From Roseiflexus castenholzii DSM 13941 (GTDB lineage: Bacteria; Chloroflexota; Chloroflexia; Chloroflexales; Roseiflexaceae), in NCBI RefSeq assembly GCF_000017805.1, contig NC_009767.1:2976001-3040000 (forward strand): a stretch of 64,000 bases of DNA, written 5' to 3'. Numbering within the stretch: the first letter of the stretch is position 1; every line of letters begins with the position of its first letter. Shown here one piece after another: positions 1 through 8,224 of the stretch. A program made the translations under genes and the position numbers. The notes under the pieces are model-generated. The model searched no databases, was not told where the DNA came from, and saw only the letters and a program-made list of their open reading frames with translations.

Positions 1-1
1 T

Positions 2-274
2 CGCTTCAAGGAAGGCAGCAATCAGTGGTGGACGGCAGTGCAGATCCGCAATCACCGCAATCCTGTCGCGCGGTTCGAGTATTTGCGCGCCGACGGCCAG
101 TGGCAAACCGTGCCACGCCAGATGTACAACTACTTCGTGGCGAGCAGCGGCATGGGACCGGGACCCTACACCTTTCGCGTCACTGACATGTACGGCAACG
201 TGCTGACCGACACGGACATCCCCTTCGTTGAAGGCGGCGTGATCAACGGCGCAGCGCAGTTTCCGCCGCCCTGA
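2..274 (+). CDS. Expansin-like protein, C-terminal fragment (5' end outside window)
   Basis: The reading frame is open from base 2 to a TGA at 272-274 and has no obvious start inside the window, so only the last 90 residues are visible. The peptide contains EGSNQWWTAVQIRNH, FEYLRADGQW, YNYFVASSGMGPGPYTFRVT and a PFVEGG tail. This is the pattern of the carbohydrate-binding second domain of bacterial expansins (EXLX1 type), where the Trp and Tyr residues form a flat cellulose-binding face. Such proteins are secreted and loosen or bind polysaccharide without hydrolysis. The next gene lies about 255 bp downstream, so this is the end of its transcription unit. The family call rests on recognised motifs only. 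Confidence 0.7.
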   Translation, partial: RFKEGSNQWWTAVQIRNHRNPVARFEYLRADGQWQTVPRQMYNYFVASSGMGPGPYTFRVTDMYGNVLTDTDIPFVEGGVINGAAQFPPP

Positions 275-529
275 ATTTCCTCGTGTTCTTTGTGCACTTT
301 GCAACAAAAAAGGAGTATAATATCGTTGATATTGGACAGAAATCGCTGATTCTGCGTCTCCGCGGCACAGAAATGGTCTCATAACGCATGGAACGCCATC
401 ATACATCCGGCCATGACGGCCTGTGGTTTGGGGGTGATCGAAGACCGCCACGTTGGGGCGACCTTCATCACCCTTTTGTATCGGCACGAGGCTGGCGCTT
501 CGCTTGCCTCCCACCTTTGGAGAGCACCT

Positions 530-2377
530 ATGATACAAATGCCCGACACTGAAATCCAGCCACGTCCGCTTGATCGCCCGGCATCCGAACCTATCGTGAA
601 CGACTTTTCGATCGTCGCAGCGACGGTCAACGGTTCGGGCAGCCAGACGGCGAACAATGTGCTGATGCGCGCCATCTTCAAGATGGGTGTGCCGGTCAGC
701 GGCAAGAACCTCTTTCCATCGAACATTCAAGGGCTGCCGACCTGGTTCACCATTCGCGTCAGCAAAGATGGCTACACAGCCCGGCGTGAGACGACCGAAA
801 TCCTGGTTGCCTTCAATCAGCGCACTGCCGATGAGGACCTGGCATCGCTCGTTCCCGGCGGCGTCTGCGTTCATCCGAACGATATTACTTTCACCAATCC
901 GCGTTCCGATGTTTCGTTCTATCCGCTGCCGGTGCGCGACCTGGTCAAACAATCCGGTGTGGATGCAAAACTGCGTGATTACATCGCCAATATGGTCTAT
1001 GTCGGCGCTTTGGCGGAACTGCTGAGCATCGACATGAACGAGATCAAAGCGGCGCTCGAACGCCATTTCAAAGGCAAAGCCAAACCGGTCAGTCTGAATT
1101 ATGGCGTTGTAGTTGCGGCTGCCGAATGGGTGCGCGCCAACCTGCCGAAGACCGATCGGTTCCAGGTAGCGCCGATGGACAAAACGCAAGGTCTGATCCT
1201 GGTCGATGGGAATACTGCCGCAGCATTCGGCGCACTGATGGGGGGAATGACCGTGTGCGCCTGGTACCCGATCACTCCCTCGACTAGCCTGGTTGATGCC
1301 ATGACCGAACTAGCGCCAATCCTGCGCGCCGATCCTGAGACGAATACAACGACCTATGCCATTATCCAGACGGAGGACGAAATCGCGGCTGCCGGGATCG
1401 TGGTCGGTGCGGGATGGGCAGGCGCGCGCGCGATGACCGCCACCTCCGGTCCGGGTCTATCGCTTATGAATGAGTTCGTGAGCCTGGCATACTTTGCCGA
1501 GGTTCCCTGTGTCATCTGGGATGTGCAGCGCATGGGACCGAGCACCGGTCTGCCGACCCGCACCTCGCAGGGCGATGTTCTGTCTGCCTACTACATGGGG
1601 CATGGCGATACCCATCATGTCATCCTGTTCCCCGGCAGCATGATCGAGTGCTTCGAGTTTGGCTATCTGGCGTTCGACCTGGCGGAGCGCTTGCAGACTC
1701 CGGTGTTGGTGTTGAGCGATCTCGATCTGGGTATGAACAACTGGATGTCCGAGCCGTTCACCTATCCCGATAGACCGCTTGACCGCGGCAAGGTGCTGAG
1801 CGCTGATGAGTTGGAGAAATTCAAGGATTGGGGACGCTACAAGGATATCGACGGCGATGGGATCCCCTATCGCACGTTGCCGGGCAATCCCAACCCGCGC
1901 GCGGCATACCTGGCGCGTGGCACCGGGCACAATGAATACGCGATCTATAGCGAACGCCCACAGGACTGGCAGAGAAATCTGGATCGCCTGACGCGCAAGC
2001 ACAACACGGCGCGCACCCTTGTGCCAAAGCCGGTGGTGCAGGAAGCCGAAGACGCAACCATCGGAATTGTCGCCTATGGCTCGACCGACCCGGCGGTGCG
2101 CGAGGCATGCGATATGCTGCGCGCACGGGGTATTACGGCAAGTTATTTGCGCATTCGCGCGCTGCCGCTGGAAGCGACACTGACCGACTTCCTGGCGAAG
2201 TATGAGCGGGTGTATGTCGTGGAATTAAACCAGGATGGTCAGATGGCGCAACTGGTGCAGTTGCACGCGCCGGAGTACGCAGCGCGCATTCGCCCGATCC
2301 ATATCTGCAATGGTTTGCCGATGAGCGCACAATTCGTGGTGGACTCGATTGTGAGCGCCGAGCATCCCGTAACGTGA
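530..2377 (+). CDS. korA: 2-oxoglutarate:ferredoxin oxidoreductase, alpha subunit (gamma/alpha fused)
   Basis: This 615-residue protein is the large subunit of a 2-oxoacid:ferredoxin oxidoreductase. With KorB it interconverts 2-oxoglutarate plus CoA and succinyl-CoA plus CO2 using ferredoxin. The N-terminal ~190 residues match the gamma (POR) domain (start VNDFSIVAATVNGSGSQTAN, then FPSNIQGLPTWF). Residues ~215 onward match the alpha domain (LILVDGNTAAAFGALMGG, WYPITPSTSL, TSGPGLSLMNEF), ending with VVELNQDGQMAQLV. The frame is open from 413, but ATG 530 is preferred because it has GGAGAG a few bases upstream and removes a 39-residue tail unlike the family. A TATAAT hexamer lies at 316-321. 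korB follows after 294 bp, with a dispersed repeat between them. Confidence 0.93.
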   Translation: MIQMPDTEIQPRPLDRPASEPIVNDFSIVAATVNGSGSQTANNVLMRAIFKMGVPVSGKNLFPSNIQGLPTWFTIRVSKDGYTARRETTEILVAFNQRTADEDLASLVPGGVCVHPNDITFTNPRSDVSFYPLPVRDLVKQSGVDAKLRDYIANMVYVGALAELLSIDMNEIKAALERHFKGKAKPVSLNYGVVVAAAEWVRANLPKTDRFQVAPMDKTQGLILVDGNTAAAFGALMGGMTVCAWYPITPSTSLVDAMTELAPILRADPETNTTTYAIIQTEDEIAAAGIVVGAGWAGARAMTATSGPGLSLMNEFVSLAYFAEVPCVIWDVQRMGPSTGLPTRTSQGDVLSAYYMGHGDTHHVILFPGSMIECFEFGYLAFDLAERLQTPVLVLSDLDLGMNNWMSEPFTYPDRPLDRGKVLSADELEKFKDWGRYKDIDGDGIPYRTLPGNPNPRAAYLARGTGHNEYAIYSERPQDWQRNLDRLTRKHNTARTLVPKPVVQEAEDATIGIVAYGSTDPAVREACDMLRARGITASYLRIRALPLEATLTDFLAKYERVYVVELNQDGQMAQLVQLHAPEYAARIRPIHICNGLPMSAQFVVDSIVSAEHPVT

Positions 2378-2394
2378 TAGTTATGCGGGGTATA

Positions 2395-2544
2395 ATGCCA
2401 ATGACGATTGAAGAAGCCGCATGCGTGTCATTCCGAGCCCTTCGCTTCGCTCAGGGTAAACGCAGCGCGGAATCTGCGCTGGTCGCGCACGCCCCCTCGC
2501 GCTGCTCGGGGTGACCATGCCGGATGGTCACAGGTCATTGGTAT
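2395..2544 (+). repeat. Dispersed palindromic-ended element, copy 1
   Basis: The ends read ATGCCAATGAC (2395-2405) and GTCATTGGTAT (2534-2544), an 11-bp terminal inverted repeat with one mismatch. The inside contains the family core GCATGCGTGTCATTCCGAG and GACCATGCCGGATGGTCACAGG. This copy carries the CCCTTCGCTTCGCTCAGGG hairpin variant. It sits between korA and korB. Confidence 0.9.
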
Positions 2545-2671
2545 AACCCCTGCCCTCAGCAGTGGAGTCGGGATGGGTGGAAACCGGCAAACGCGGAGGA
2601 GCGTTACCTGCGTGGCGTCGCCTGGTTCAAAAATCTGAATATTGCCATAGGAGAACATAGGAGAGGAATCC

Positions 2672-3718
2672 ATGACGGTCGAAACCAAAACCAACGGCAA
2701 GCCGAATGTCAATAGAATCGGACTGACAAGCCAGGATTATCGCGGCGGAGAGACGACACTCTGCCAGGGGTGCGGGCACAACTCGATCACGAGCCAGATT
2801 ATCGCCGCAGCCTTCGAGTTGTCGCTTGCGCCGCATCAGGTCATCAAGATGAGCGGGATTGGCTGCTCGTCCAAGACGCCTGCCTATTTCATGAGTCGCT
2901 CGCACGGCTTCAACACGCTCCACGGGCGCATGCCCTCCGTGACGACCGGCGCTGTGCTGGCGAATCGCACCCTGCTGGCAATCGGCATCAGCGGCGACGG
3001 CGACACCGGCAGCATCGGGTTGGGGCAGTTCAAACATATGGTGCGCCGTAATGTGCCGGTGGTCTATATCGTCGAAAACAACGGCGTCTACGGGTTGACG
3101 AAGGGGCAGTTCTCGGCAACCGCCGATGTCGGTCAGACGCTAAAGTACGCCGGAACGAATGTCCTGCCGCCGATCGACATCTGTATCGAGGCGCTGGCTG
3201 CCGATTGCGGCTTCGTTGCGCGCTCCTTCGCCGGTGATGCAAAGCAGGTGCGCGAATTGCTCAAGGCGGCGATGTCGTTCCACGGCACGGCAGTGATCGA
3301 TATTATCAGCCCATGTGTGACGTTCAACAACCACCACGACTCGACCAAAAGCTACGATTACGGCAAAGCCCACGAAGAGCGTCTTCAGGATATTCAGTTC
3401 ATCCCGCGCTTCGATGAGGTCCACGTCGAGTACGAGGAAGGCGGTGAACGCTACGTTCAGTTGCACGATGGTCCTATGATCAAACTGCGTAAACTGGGGC
3501 GCGATTACGATCCAACGAACCGGTGGCAGGCGATTGAACTCCTGGAACGGGCGCGCCAGAACCACGAGTTTATTACCGGGCTGCTCTACATCAATACGCA
3601 GCGTCAGACGCTGCACGAAGTCATGCACCTGACCGATACGCCGCTTGCGTACCTGCCGGAAGACCGGTTGCGCCCATCGCGCGAACGTTTCGAGCAGGCG
3701 ATGCAGGAGTTCGTGTAA
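2672..3718 (+). CDS. korB: 2-oxoglutarate:ferredoxin oxidoreductase, beta subunit
   Basis: This 348-residue protein is the thiamine-pyrophosphate subunit that partners KorA. The TPP-binding signature is GDGDTGSIGLGQF followed by ENNGVYGLTKGQ. Cysteines in CQGCGHNS, GIGCSSKTP and the C-terminal SPCVTFNNH fit the 4Fe-4S ligands of the family. The length is normal for the beta subunit. The ATG has a good ribosome-binding site (GGAGAGG, 2660s). In such phototrophs the enzyme may serve as a ferredoxin-linked alternative to 2-oxoglutarate dehydrogenase; the direction of flux cannot be told from sequence. A hairpin at 3734-3762 closes the unit. Confidence 0.94.
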   Translation: MTVETKTNGKPNVNRIGLTSQDYRGGETTLCQGCGHNSITSQIIAAAFELSLAPHQVIKMSGIGCSSKTPAYFMSRSHGFNTLHGRMPSVTTGAVLANRTLLAIGISGDGDTGSIGLGQFKHMVRRNVPVVYIVENNGVYGLTKGQFSATADVGQTLKYAGTNVLPPIDICIEALAADCGFVARSFAGDAKQVRELLKAAMSFHGTAVIDIISPCVTFNNHHDSTKSYDYGKAHEERLQDIQFIPRFDEVHVEYEEGGERYVQLHDGPMIKLRKLGRDYDPTNRWQAIELLERARQNHEFITGLLYINTQRQTLHEVMHLTDTPLAYLPEDRLRPSRERFEQAMQEFV

Positions 3719-3733
3719 TATTTGTGTAAGAGC

Positions 3734-3762
3734 GGAGGAGCGGGTCTCAGACCCGCGCCTCC
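3734..3762 (+). terminator. Hairpin after korB
   Basis: Nested inverted repeats GGAGG (3734-3738)/CCTCC (3758-3762) and CGGGT (3741-3745)/ACCCG (3751-3755) form a GC-rich stem 15 bp after the korB stop. There is no T tract, so termination is inferred from position and stem strength. Confidence 0.5.
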
Positions 3763-3773
3763 GGGCGTCACAA

Positions 3774-3795
3774 CATATTGACAATCTTCAATATG
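3774..3795. promoter_or_regulatory. ArsR-type operator palindrome
   Basis: CATATTGA (3774-3781) and TCAATATG (3788-3795) form a perfect 8-bp inverted repeat separated by 6 bp, 31 bp before the arsR ATG. ArsR/SmtB repressors bind such AT-rich TTGA-n6-TCAA palindromes. This is presumably the autoregulatory site of the plus-strand arsenic operon. Confidence 0.65.
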
Positions 3796-3826
3796 TATGC
3801 TACTCTCTCTGGGGAGAGAAAACGAT

Positions 3827-4192
3827 ATGGCGCTTCATGATCTGATTGAGCGAGAGCGTGGAACCCGCTGCTGCGCTGATGGCGCCGCTCCTTCGTTGAG
3901 TCTGGCAGAGGCGCAACAGGTGAGTGATGACTTTCAGATTCTCGGGCACCCGGTGCGCCTCCTGATCCTGGATGTGCTGGCGCGACATGCCGGGAAGGTG
4001 TGTGTGTGCGATCTCGAAGCGGCTGTGCCGGTCAAGCAACCGACGGTTTCGCACCACCTGCGCCTGTTGCGCGAAGCCGGTCTGGTCGATGCCGAGCGCC
4101 ACGGTCCGTGGATGTACTACTTCATTCGTCATGAGGCGCTGGAAGCGTTGCGTGCCCGTATAACGCGCATGCTGGCGTTGGTGGACGCATGA
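3827..4192 (+). CDS. arsR: ArsR/SmtB-family metalloid-responsive repressor
   Basis: This 121-residue winged-helix repressor contains FQILGHPVRLLILDVLA, then KVCVCDL, then the recognition helix VKQPTVSHHLRLLREAGLV and a wing ending MYYFIR. The CVCDL cysteine pair in the third helix is the classic As(III)/Sb(III) site of ArsR, and an extra CC lies near residue 10. ATG 3827 is chosen over an in-frame ATG at 3797 because GGGGAGAG precedes it and the 3797 start would overlap the operator palindrome. Repressor release by arsenite should induce the arsN2-arsM genes downstream. A dispersed repeat separates it from arsN2, so co-transcription is inferred. Confidence 0.92.
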   Translation: MALHDLIERERGTRCCADGAAPSLSLAEAQQVSDDFQILGHPVRLLILDVLARHAGKVCVCDLEAAVPVKQPTVSHHLRLLREAGLVDAERHGPWMYYFIRHEALEALRARITRMLALVDA

Positions 4193-4293
4193 TTTTTTTA
4201 GCCATCATATCGATGATCATCAATACGATGGCAGCGATAAGCGCCTGTTGCAATGGGACGCCTCTGGCGCTCGTCCGACGACCGGACGAATTG

Positions 4294-4441
4294 TACCAAT
4301 GACCTGTGACCATCCGGCATGGTCACCCTGAGCAGCGCGAGGGGTCGTGCGCGACTCGCTTCGATTCCTCGCTGCGCGCGGCATGACCCGTCGCTGCGCG
4401 CGGCATGACAAGCGTGCGGCTGCTTCAATCGTCATTGGTAT
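4294..4441 (-). repeat. Dispersed palindromic-ended element, copy 2 (inverted)
   Basis: TACCAATGAC (4294-4303) and GTCATTGGTAT (4431-4441) bound the element, which lies in the opposite orientation to copy 1. It contains two tandem CGCTGCGCGCGGCATGAC units. It fills most of the arsR-arsN2 gap and ends 18 bp before the next ATG. Confidence 0.9.
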
Positions 4442-4458
4442 TGGAGGGAGAACGTGCT

Positions 4459-4953
4459 ATGAACATCACACCGTTCACGCCTGATGACTGGCTCTTGCTG
4501 CTCGATCTGCTCAAGCGTGTGGGGTTGCCGCGCGATGGGCTGGAAGCGCATCGGGAATGCACGCTTGTGATTCGTGATGGTCCGACGATCATCGGATGCG
4601 CTGCAATCGAGTGCTACGGCGGCGCCGGGTTGCTCCGTTCGGTGGCAGTTGATGCGGCGCATCGCGGGCGTGGCGTCGGCGAGGCGTTGGTGCGCGCAGC
4701 CATCGAATTGGCGCAGCGGCGAGGCTTGCACACCCTCTATCTGCTGACGACCAGTGCAGCAGACTATTTTGCGCGTTTCGGCTTTCGCGCCGTATCGAGA
4801 GATGATGTTGCTCTTGCGGTGCGACAATCGGTGGAGTTCAATGATGTGTGTCCGGCAAGTGCGGTTGTAATGCAACTCGATGTGCAGGCAGGAGAGAGCC
4901 TCGATGACTCATCACTTCTCATCATCGGAAACGATCAAAGACCAGGTGCGTGA
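4459..4953 (+). CDS. arsN2: GNAT acetyltransferase of the ArsN2 (arsenic resistance) type
   Basis: This GNAT-fold acetyltransferase is about 164 residues long. The acetyl-CoA loop is VAVDAAHRGRGVGEALV, preceded by IECYGGAGLLRS and followed by TLYLLTTSAADYFARFGFRAVSR and CPASAVVMQL. These are the conserved blocks of arsenic-operon acetyltransferases called ArsN2; the exact substrate of ArsN2 is not settled in my knowledge. ATG 4459 is preferred to the upstream in-frame ATG 4405 because GGAGGGAG lies just before it and 4405 falls inside a dispersed repeat. The frame runs about 50 bp into arsM, an unusually long overlap; the typical family end (VVMQLDV) comes just before arsM starts, so the tail may be an extension. 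Confidence 0.82.
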   Translation: MNITPFTPDDWLLLLDLLKRVGLPRDGLEAHRECTLVIRDGPTIIGCAAIECYGGAGLLRSVAVDAAHRGRGVGEALVRAAIELAQRRGLHTLYLLTTSAADYFARFGFRAVSRDDVALAVRQSVEFNDVCPASAVVMQLDVQAGESLDDSSLLIIGNDQRPGA

Positions 4954-5734
4954 TCACTACGCCCAGCGCATTCAATCCGGCACGTGTTGTGGTCCGTCGT
5001 CTGGATGGTGTGACAACAGCACACCGACCGAGATTGCGCTCTACGGCGCCGAGACGGTTGCAGCATTGCCCCAGGGGTTGACCTCGTTTGGCTGTGGCAA
5101 CCCGGTTGCGCTGGCATCGCTGCGCATGGGCGAGGTGGTGCTCGACCTGGGATCGGGCGGCGGGCTTGACGTGCTCCTGGCAGCGCAGCGTGTCGGCGCC
5201 ACGGGGTATGTCTACGGTCTCGACATGACCGATGAGATGCTGTCAGTGGCGCGTCGCAATGCGGAAAGGGCAGAAGCGACCAATGTCGAGTTCCTCAAGG
5301 GTGATATCGAGCGCATTCCGCTCCCCTCGAATACGGTCGATGTCATCATTTCCAATTGCGTGATCAATCTCACGCCGGACAAAGCGCTCGCCCTGGGCGA
5401 AGCGTTCCGTGTCCTCAAACCGGGCGGACGGCTGGCGATTTCCGATATTGTGATCGATGGCGATCTGAGCCGGTTTCCCGTCACCGAGGGACAGATCCGC
5501 GCGGCGCTGAGTTGGACGGGGTGCATCGCCGGCGCATTGACGATAGAGGAGTATCGTACATTGCTCAGCGATGCCGGATTTACCGATAGTGCCGTGACGG
5601 TACAGCACCGTTACACAATCGACGATTTACCTTCCGATGCGCCTCTCGATCTGGCAACGATCCCGGCGGATGTGCTGAATGGTCTGGCAGGATGTTTTAC
5701 GAGCAGCGCAATCACCGCGCGAAAGCCGGAGTGA
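4904..5734 (+). CDS. arsM: Arsenite S-adenosylmethionine methyltransferase
   Basis: This 276-residue class I methyltransferase converts As(III) to methylated arsenicals. The SAM site is VVLDLGSGGGLDVLLAAQ, with the acidic residue of strand 2 in GLDMTDEM. The three conserved arsenic-binding cysteines are recognisable in FGCGNP, SNCVINL and WTGCIAGAL, and a further CC pair near the N-terminus (GTCCGPSS) is typical. ATG 4904 follows AGGAGAGAGC; the in-frame ATG at 4880 lies upstream of that site. It is the last gene of the arsR-arsN2-arsM operon and converges on arsJ, with a hairpin between. No Acr3 or ArsB arsenite pump is visible nearby, so methylation may be a main fate for arsenite. Confidence 0.93.
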   Translation: MTHHFSSSETIKDQVRDHYAQRIQSGTCCGPSSGWCDNSTPTEIALYGAETVAALPQGLTSFGCGNPVALASLRMGEVVLDLGSGGGLDVLLAAQRVGATGYVYGLDMTDEMLSVARRNAERAEATNVEFLKGDIERIPLPSNTVDVIISNCVINLTPDKALALGEAFRVLKPGGRLAISDIVIDGDLSRFPVTEGQIRAALSWTGCIAGALTIEEYRTLLSDAGFTDSAVTVQHRYTIDDLPSDAPLDLATIPADVLNGLAGCFTSSAITARKPE

Positions 5735-5789
5735 CGACTCCGCACTCTTTCGCTCACCATGCTTGCCCGTCCATTGCCGACTGCGAGTG

Positions 5790-5818
5790 ACGTTGGCTTC
5801 GACAGGTTCAGCCAACGT
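5790..5818. terminator. Bidirectional hairpin between arsM and arsJ
   Basis: ACGTTGGCT (5790-5798) pairs with AGCCAACGT (5810-5818) around an 11-nt loop, in the 104-bp gap between the convergent arsM and arsJ stops. There is no strong T run. It could serve both operons. Confidence 0.5.
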
Positions 5819-5838
5819 GGTTGGCGCGGAACACCGTG

Positions 5839-7137
5839 CTAATCCCCGCCGTCGCCAAATGCGACAACCACCGGTGCGCCAGCCGCGCGTCGTGGCAGCG
5901 CCACCGAGATGACCCCGGCTGCCAGCACAAAGGCGACGGCGAACCAGAGGCACCCGACCAATCCCCAAATCTGGTAGACGGCGCCGGAGAGCACGGTGCC
6001 CGCCAGTCGTCCCATGGCGTTCGCCATGTAGTAGAACCCGACCCCCATTGCCGCTTTGTCGCTCTCTGTATAAGCAAGGATGAGGTAGGAGTGCACCGAT
6101 GAGTTCATGGCGAAGATGATGCCGAACGCGATCAATCCGGCGACGACGACCAGTGCCGGATCGACGCCGCCAGCGAGCGCCACTGCGATGCCGGCCGGGA
6201 ACGTCGCTAGCACGAACGCCAGCCACATCGCTGTCTGTCCATCCGGGACGCTGCCATGCGCAATACCCGCTTCATCGACCTTCATCCGGCGTTTGATGAC
6301 TTCCGGCGCTGATGCCTGCACAAACCCGTAGCCGATGACCCAAATCGCCAGGAACCCACCGACCTGCCAGAAATTCCATCCCAGCGCCGTGTAGAGGAAG
6401 ACCGGCAGACCAACGACGAACCAGACATCGCGGGAAGCGAACAGAAAGATGCGCGCCGCCGCCAGAACATTGACGGCGCGATTGTGCGAGAACATCTGGC
6501 GGAACTTCGCCTTCTTGTTCGCCTTGCCAAGATCGCCGCGCATCAGGGTCGCCGTGACGATCAGCGCCGTGATGACCAGCCCCGCCAGGATGAAGATTGC
6601 GACGCGGAACCCGACCAGGTAGAGTAACAGGCCGCCAACGAAGAACCCAACGCCTTTCAGCGCATTCTTCGAGCCGGTCAGGATCGCCACCCATTTGAAA
6701 AGCGTGGATTGTGCATCTTCGGCGACAATCAGTTTGACAGCGCTCTTGCTGCTCATTTTTGTCAGGTCTTTGGCAATGCCGGAGAGCGCCTGTGCAGCCA
6801 TGACATAAGGCACGGTGAGCCAGGCGGAGTCGGGGAGCGCCAGCATGCTCAGCGCCACGAACTGAACGCCGAGACCGGAGAAGAGGGTGCTCTTCAGGCC
6901 CATGCGCGCCGCCAGATAGCCGCCGAATAGATTCGTGACGATGCCGAAGATTTCGTAGAACAGGAACAGCATCGCCACCTGAAATGGCGAATAGCCAAGC
7001 TGGTAGAAGTAGAACAGCACCAGCATACGGATTGCGCCATCGGTGATTGTATCCGCCCAATAAGCGCCGGTCACCAGGATATAGTTGCGTAGATCGTTCG
7101 ATGTCGTTCGCGGCGCTGCAATATCTGCGGTTGCCAC
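5839..7137 (-). CDS. arsJ: ArsJ organoarsenical (1-arseno-3-phosphoglycerate) efflux MFS transporter
   Basis: This 432-residue major facilitator protein has about 12 hydrophobic segments. The start NYILVTGAYWADTITDGAIRML, the block SGIAKDLTKMSSKSAVK and GSKNALKGVGFFVGG are hallmarks of ArsJ, not of sugar or drug MFS proteins. ArsJ exports 1-arseno-3-phosphoglycerate, made from arsenate by the partner GAPDH; the compound hydrolyses outside the cell, giving net arsenate removal. The start is a GTG at 7137 with AAGGAGGA immediately upstream. It is the last gene of the minus-strand operon, 47 bp after the GAPDH gene. The adjacency strongly supports the functional pairing. Confidence 0.93.
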   Translation of the reverse strand: MATADIAAPRTTSNDLRNYILVTGAYWADTITDGAIRMLVLFYFYQLGYSPFQVAMLFLFYEIFGIVTNLFGGYLAARMGLKSTLFSGLGVQFVALSMLALPDSAWLTVPYVMAAQALSGIAKDLTKMSSKSAVKLIVAEDAQSTLFKWVAILTGSKNALKGVGFFVGGLLLYLVGFRVAIFILAGLVITALIVTATLMRGDLGKANKKAKFRQMFSHNRAVNVLAAARIFLFASRDVWFVVGLPVFLYTALGWNFWQVGGFLAIWVIGYGFVQASAPEVIKRRMKVDEAGIAHGSVPDGQTAMWLAFVLATFPAGIAVALAGGVDPALVVVAGLIAFGIIFAMNSSVHSYLILAYTESDKAAMGVGFYYMANAMGRLAGTVLSGAVYQIWGLVGCLWFAVAFVLAAGVISVALPRRAAGAPVVVAFGDGGD

Positions 7138-7184
7138 GGTTCCTCCTTATCACGCTGACTTCTGGACAGGCGGACGTCCAACGC

Positions 7185-8195
7185 TCACGTAAGCGCCAGC
7201 GCCACCTTCCGCGCCAGTTCGACGTACCGGTTTGCGTAGCCCCATTCGTTGTCGTACCAGGCGAAAATCTTCACCTGTGTGCCATTTGTGACCATTGTCG
7301 AAGGTCCGTCGATGATCGCCGAGCGTGGATCGTCCTTGAAATCGACCGAGACGAGCGGACGATGTTCATACCCCAGGATGCCCGCCAGCGGACCATCGGC
7401 GGCGGCGCGGAGCAGCGCATTCACCTCGGCGACGGTCGTCGGGCGCTGCACCTCGAAGACACAATCGGTGAGCGACGCATTCAGCAATGGCACCCGCACG
7501 GCGATGCCATCGAGTTTTCCGAGCAATTCAGGGAAGATCAACCCGATGGCGGTTGCCGAGCCGGTCGTTGTTGGAATCAGCGACAGACTGGACGCGCGCG
7601 CCCGGCGCAGGTCTTTGTGGGGTGTATCGAGAATGCTCTGGGTGTTGGTCATATCGTGAATGGTCGTAATCATTCCATGCACAATCCCGATCCCCTCGTG
7701 GATGACCTTAACGACCGGCGCCAGACAGTTGGTAGTACAGGACGCGGCGGTGAGGATATGGTGTTCGTCAGGGTTGTACCAGTGGTCGTTCACACCCATG
7801 ACAATATTGAGCGCGCCCTCTTTGACAGGCGCGGCGACGATCACCTTGCGCACACCCGCATCGAAATACGCCTGCAACGTCTCACGGGTGCGGAACTTGC
7901 CGGTGGCTTCGAGCACAATGTCGACCCCGGCGGCGCGCCAGGGAACGGCGCCCGGCTCCTTCACGCTGCTGTAGCCAATTGGCACACCATCGACGATCAG
8001 GCGCCCGTTTTCGGCCTGAATATCGCGCTGCCAGCGCCCGTGAACCGAGTCGAACTCCAGCAGGTGCGCAGCGGTTTCGACCGGACCGCCGATCTCGTTG
8101 ATGTGCGCGACAGAGATGTCGGGCCAGCCCCACATGGCGCGCAACGCCAGGCGTCCGATCCGTCCAAATCCGTTGATGCCAATTCGCACACTCAT
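7185..8195 (-). CDS. Glyceraldehyde-3-phosphate dehydrogenase, arsenic-operon type
   Basis: This is a 336-residue GAPDH with the NAD-binding start RIGINGFGRIGRLALRAM, the catalytic cysteine in TAASCTTNCLAPV and the C-terminal WYDNEWGYANR. It is chemically a phosphorylating GAPDH, but its place between arsR-arsC fusions and arsJ identifies it as the arsenate-accepting enzyme that makes 1-arseno-3-phosphoglycerate for export. The ATG at 8195 is 29 bp from the preceding stop, and GGAGAA lies before it. Its segment SVKEPGAVPWRAAGVDIVLEA differs from typical glycolytic enzymes, and a separate glycolytic gapA is expected elsewhere in the genome. Confidence 0.9.
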   Translation of the reverse strand: MSVRIGINGFGRIGRLALRAMWGWPDISVAHINEIGGPVETAAHLLEFDSVHGRWQRDIQAENGRLIVDGVPIGYSSVKEPGAVPWRAAGVDIVLEATGKFRTRETLQAYFDAGVRKVIVAAPVKEGALNIVMGVNDHWYNPDEHHILTAASCTTNCLAPVVKVIHEGIGIVHGMITTIHDMTNTQSILDTPHKDLRRARASSLSLIPTTTGSATAIGLIFPELLGKLDGIAVRVPLLNASLTDCVFEVQRPTTVAEVNALLRAAADGPLAGILGYEHRPLVSVDFKDDPRSAIIDGPSTMVTNGTQVKIFAWYDNEWGYANRYVELARKVALALT

Positions 8196-8224
8196 ACGAC
8201 TTCTCCCGTTTTCTCCTCACACAA

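Noticed and set aside
5627..7153. Additional minus-strand frames overlapping arsJ (199 and 293 codons)
   Set aside because: Other frames of the same gene; not membrane-like and Arg-rich.
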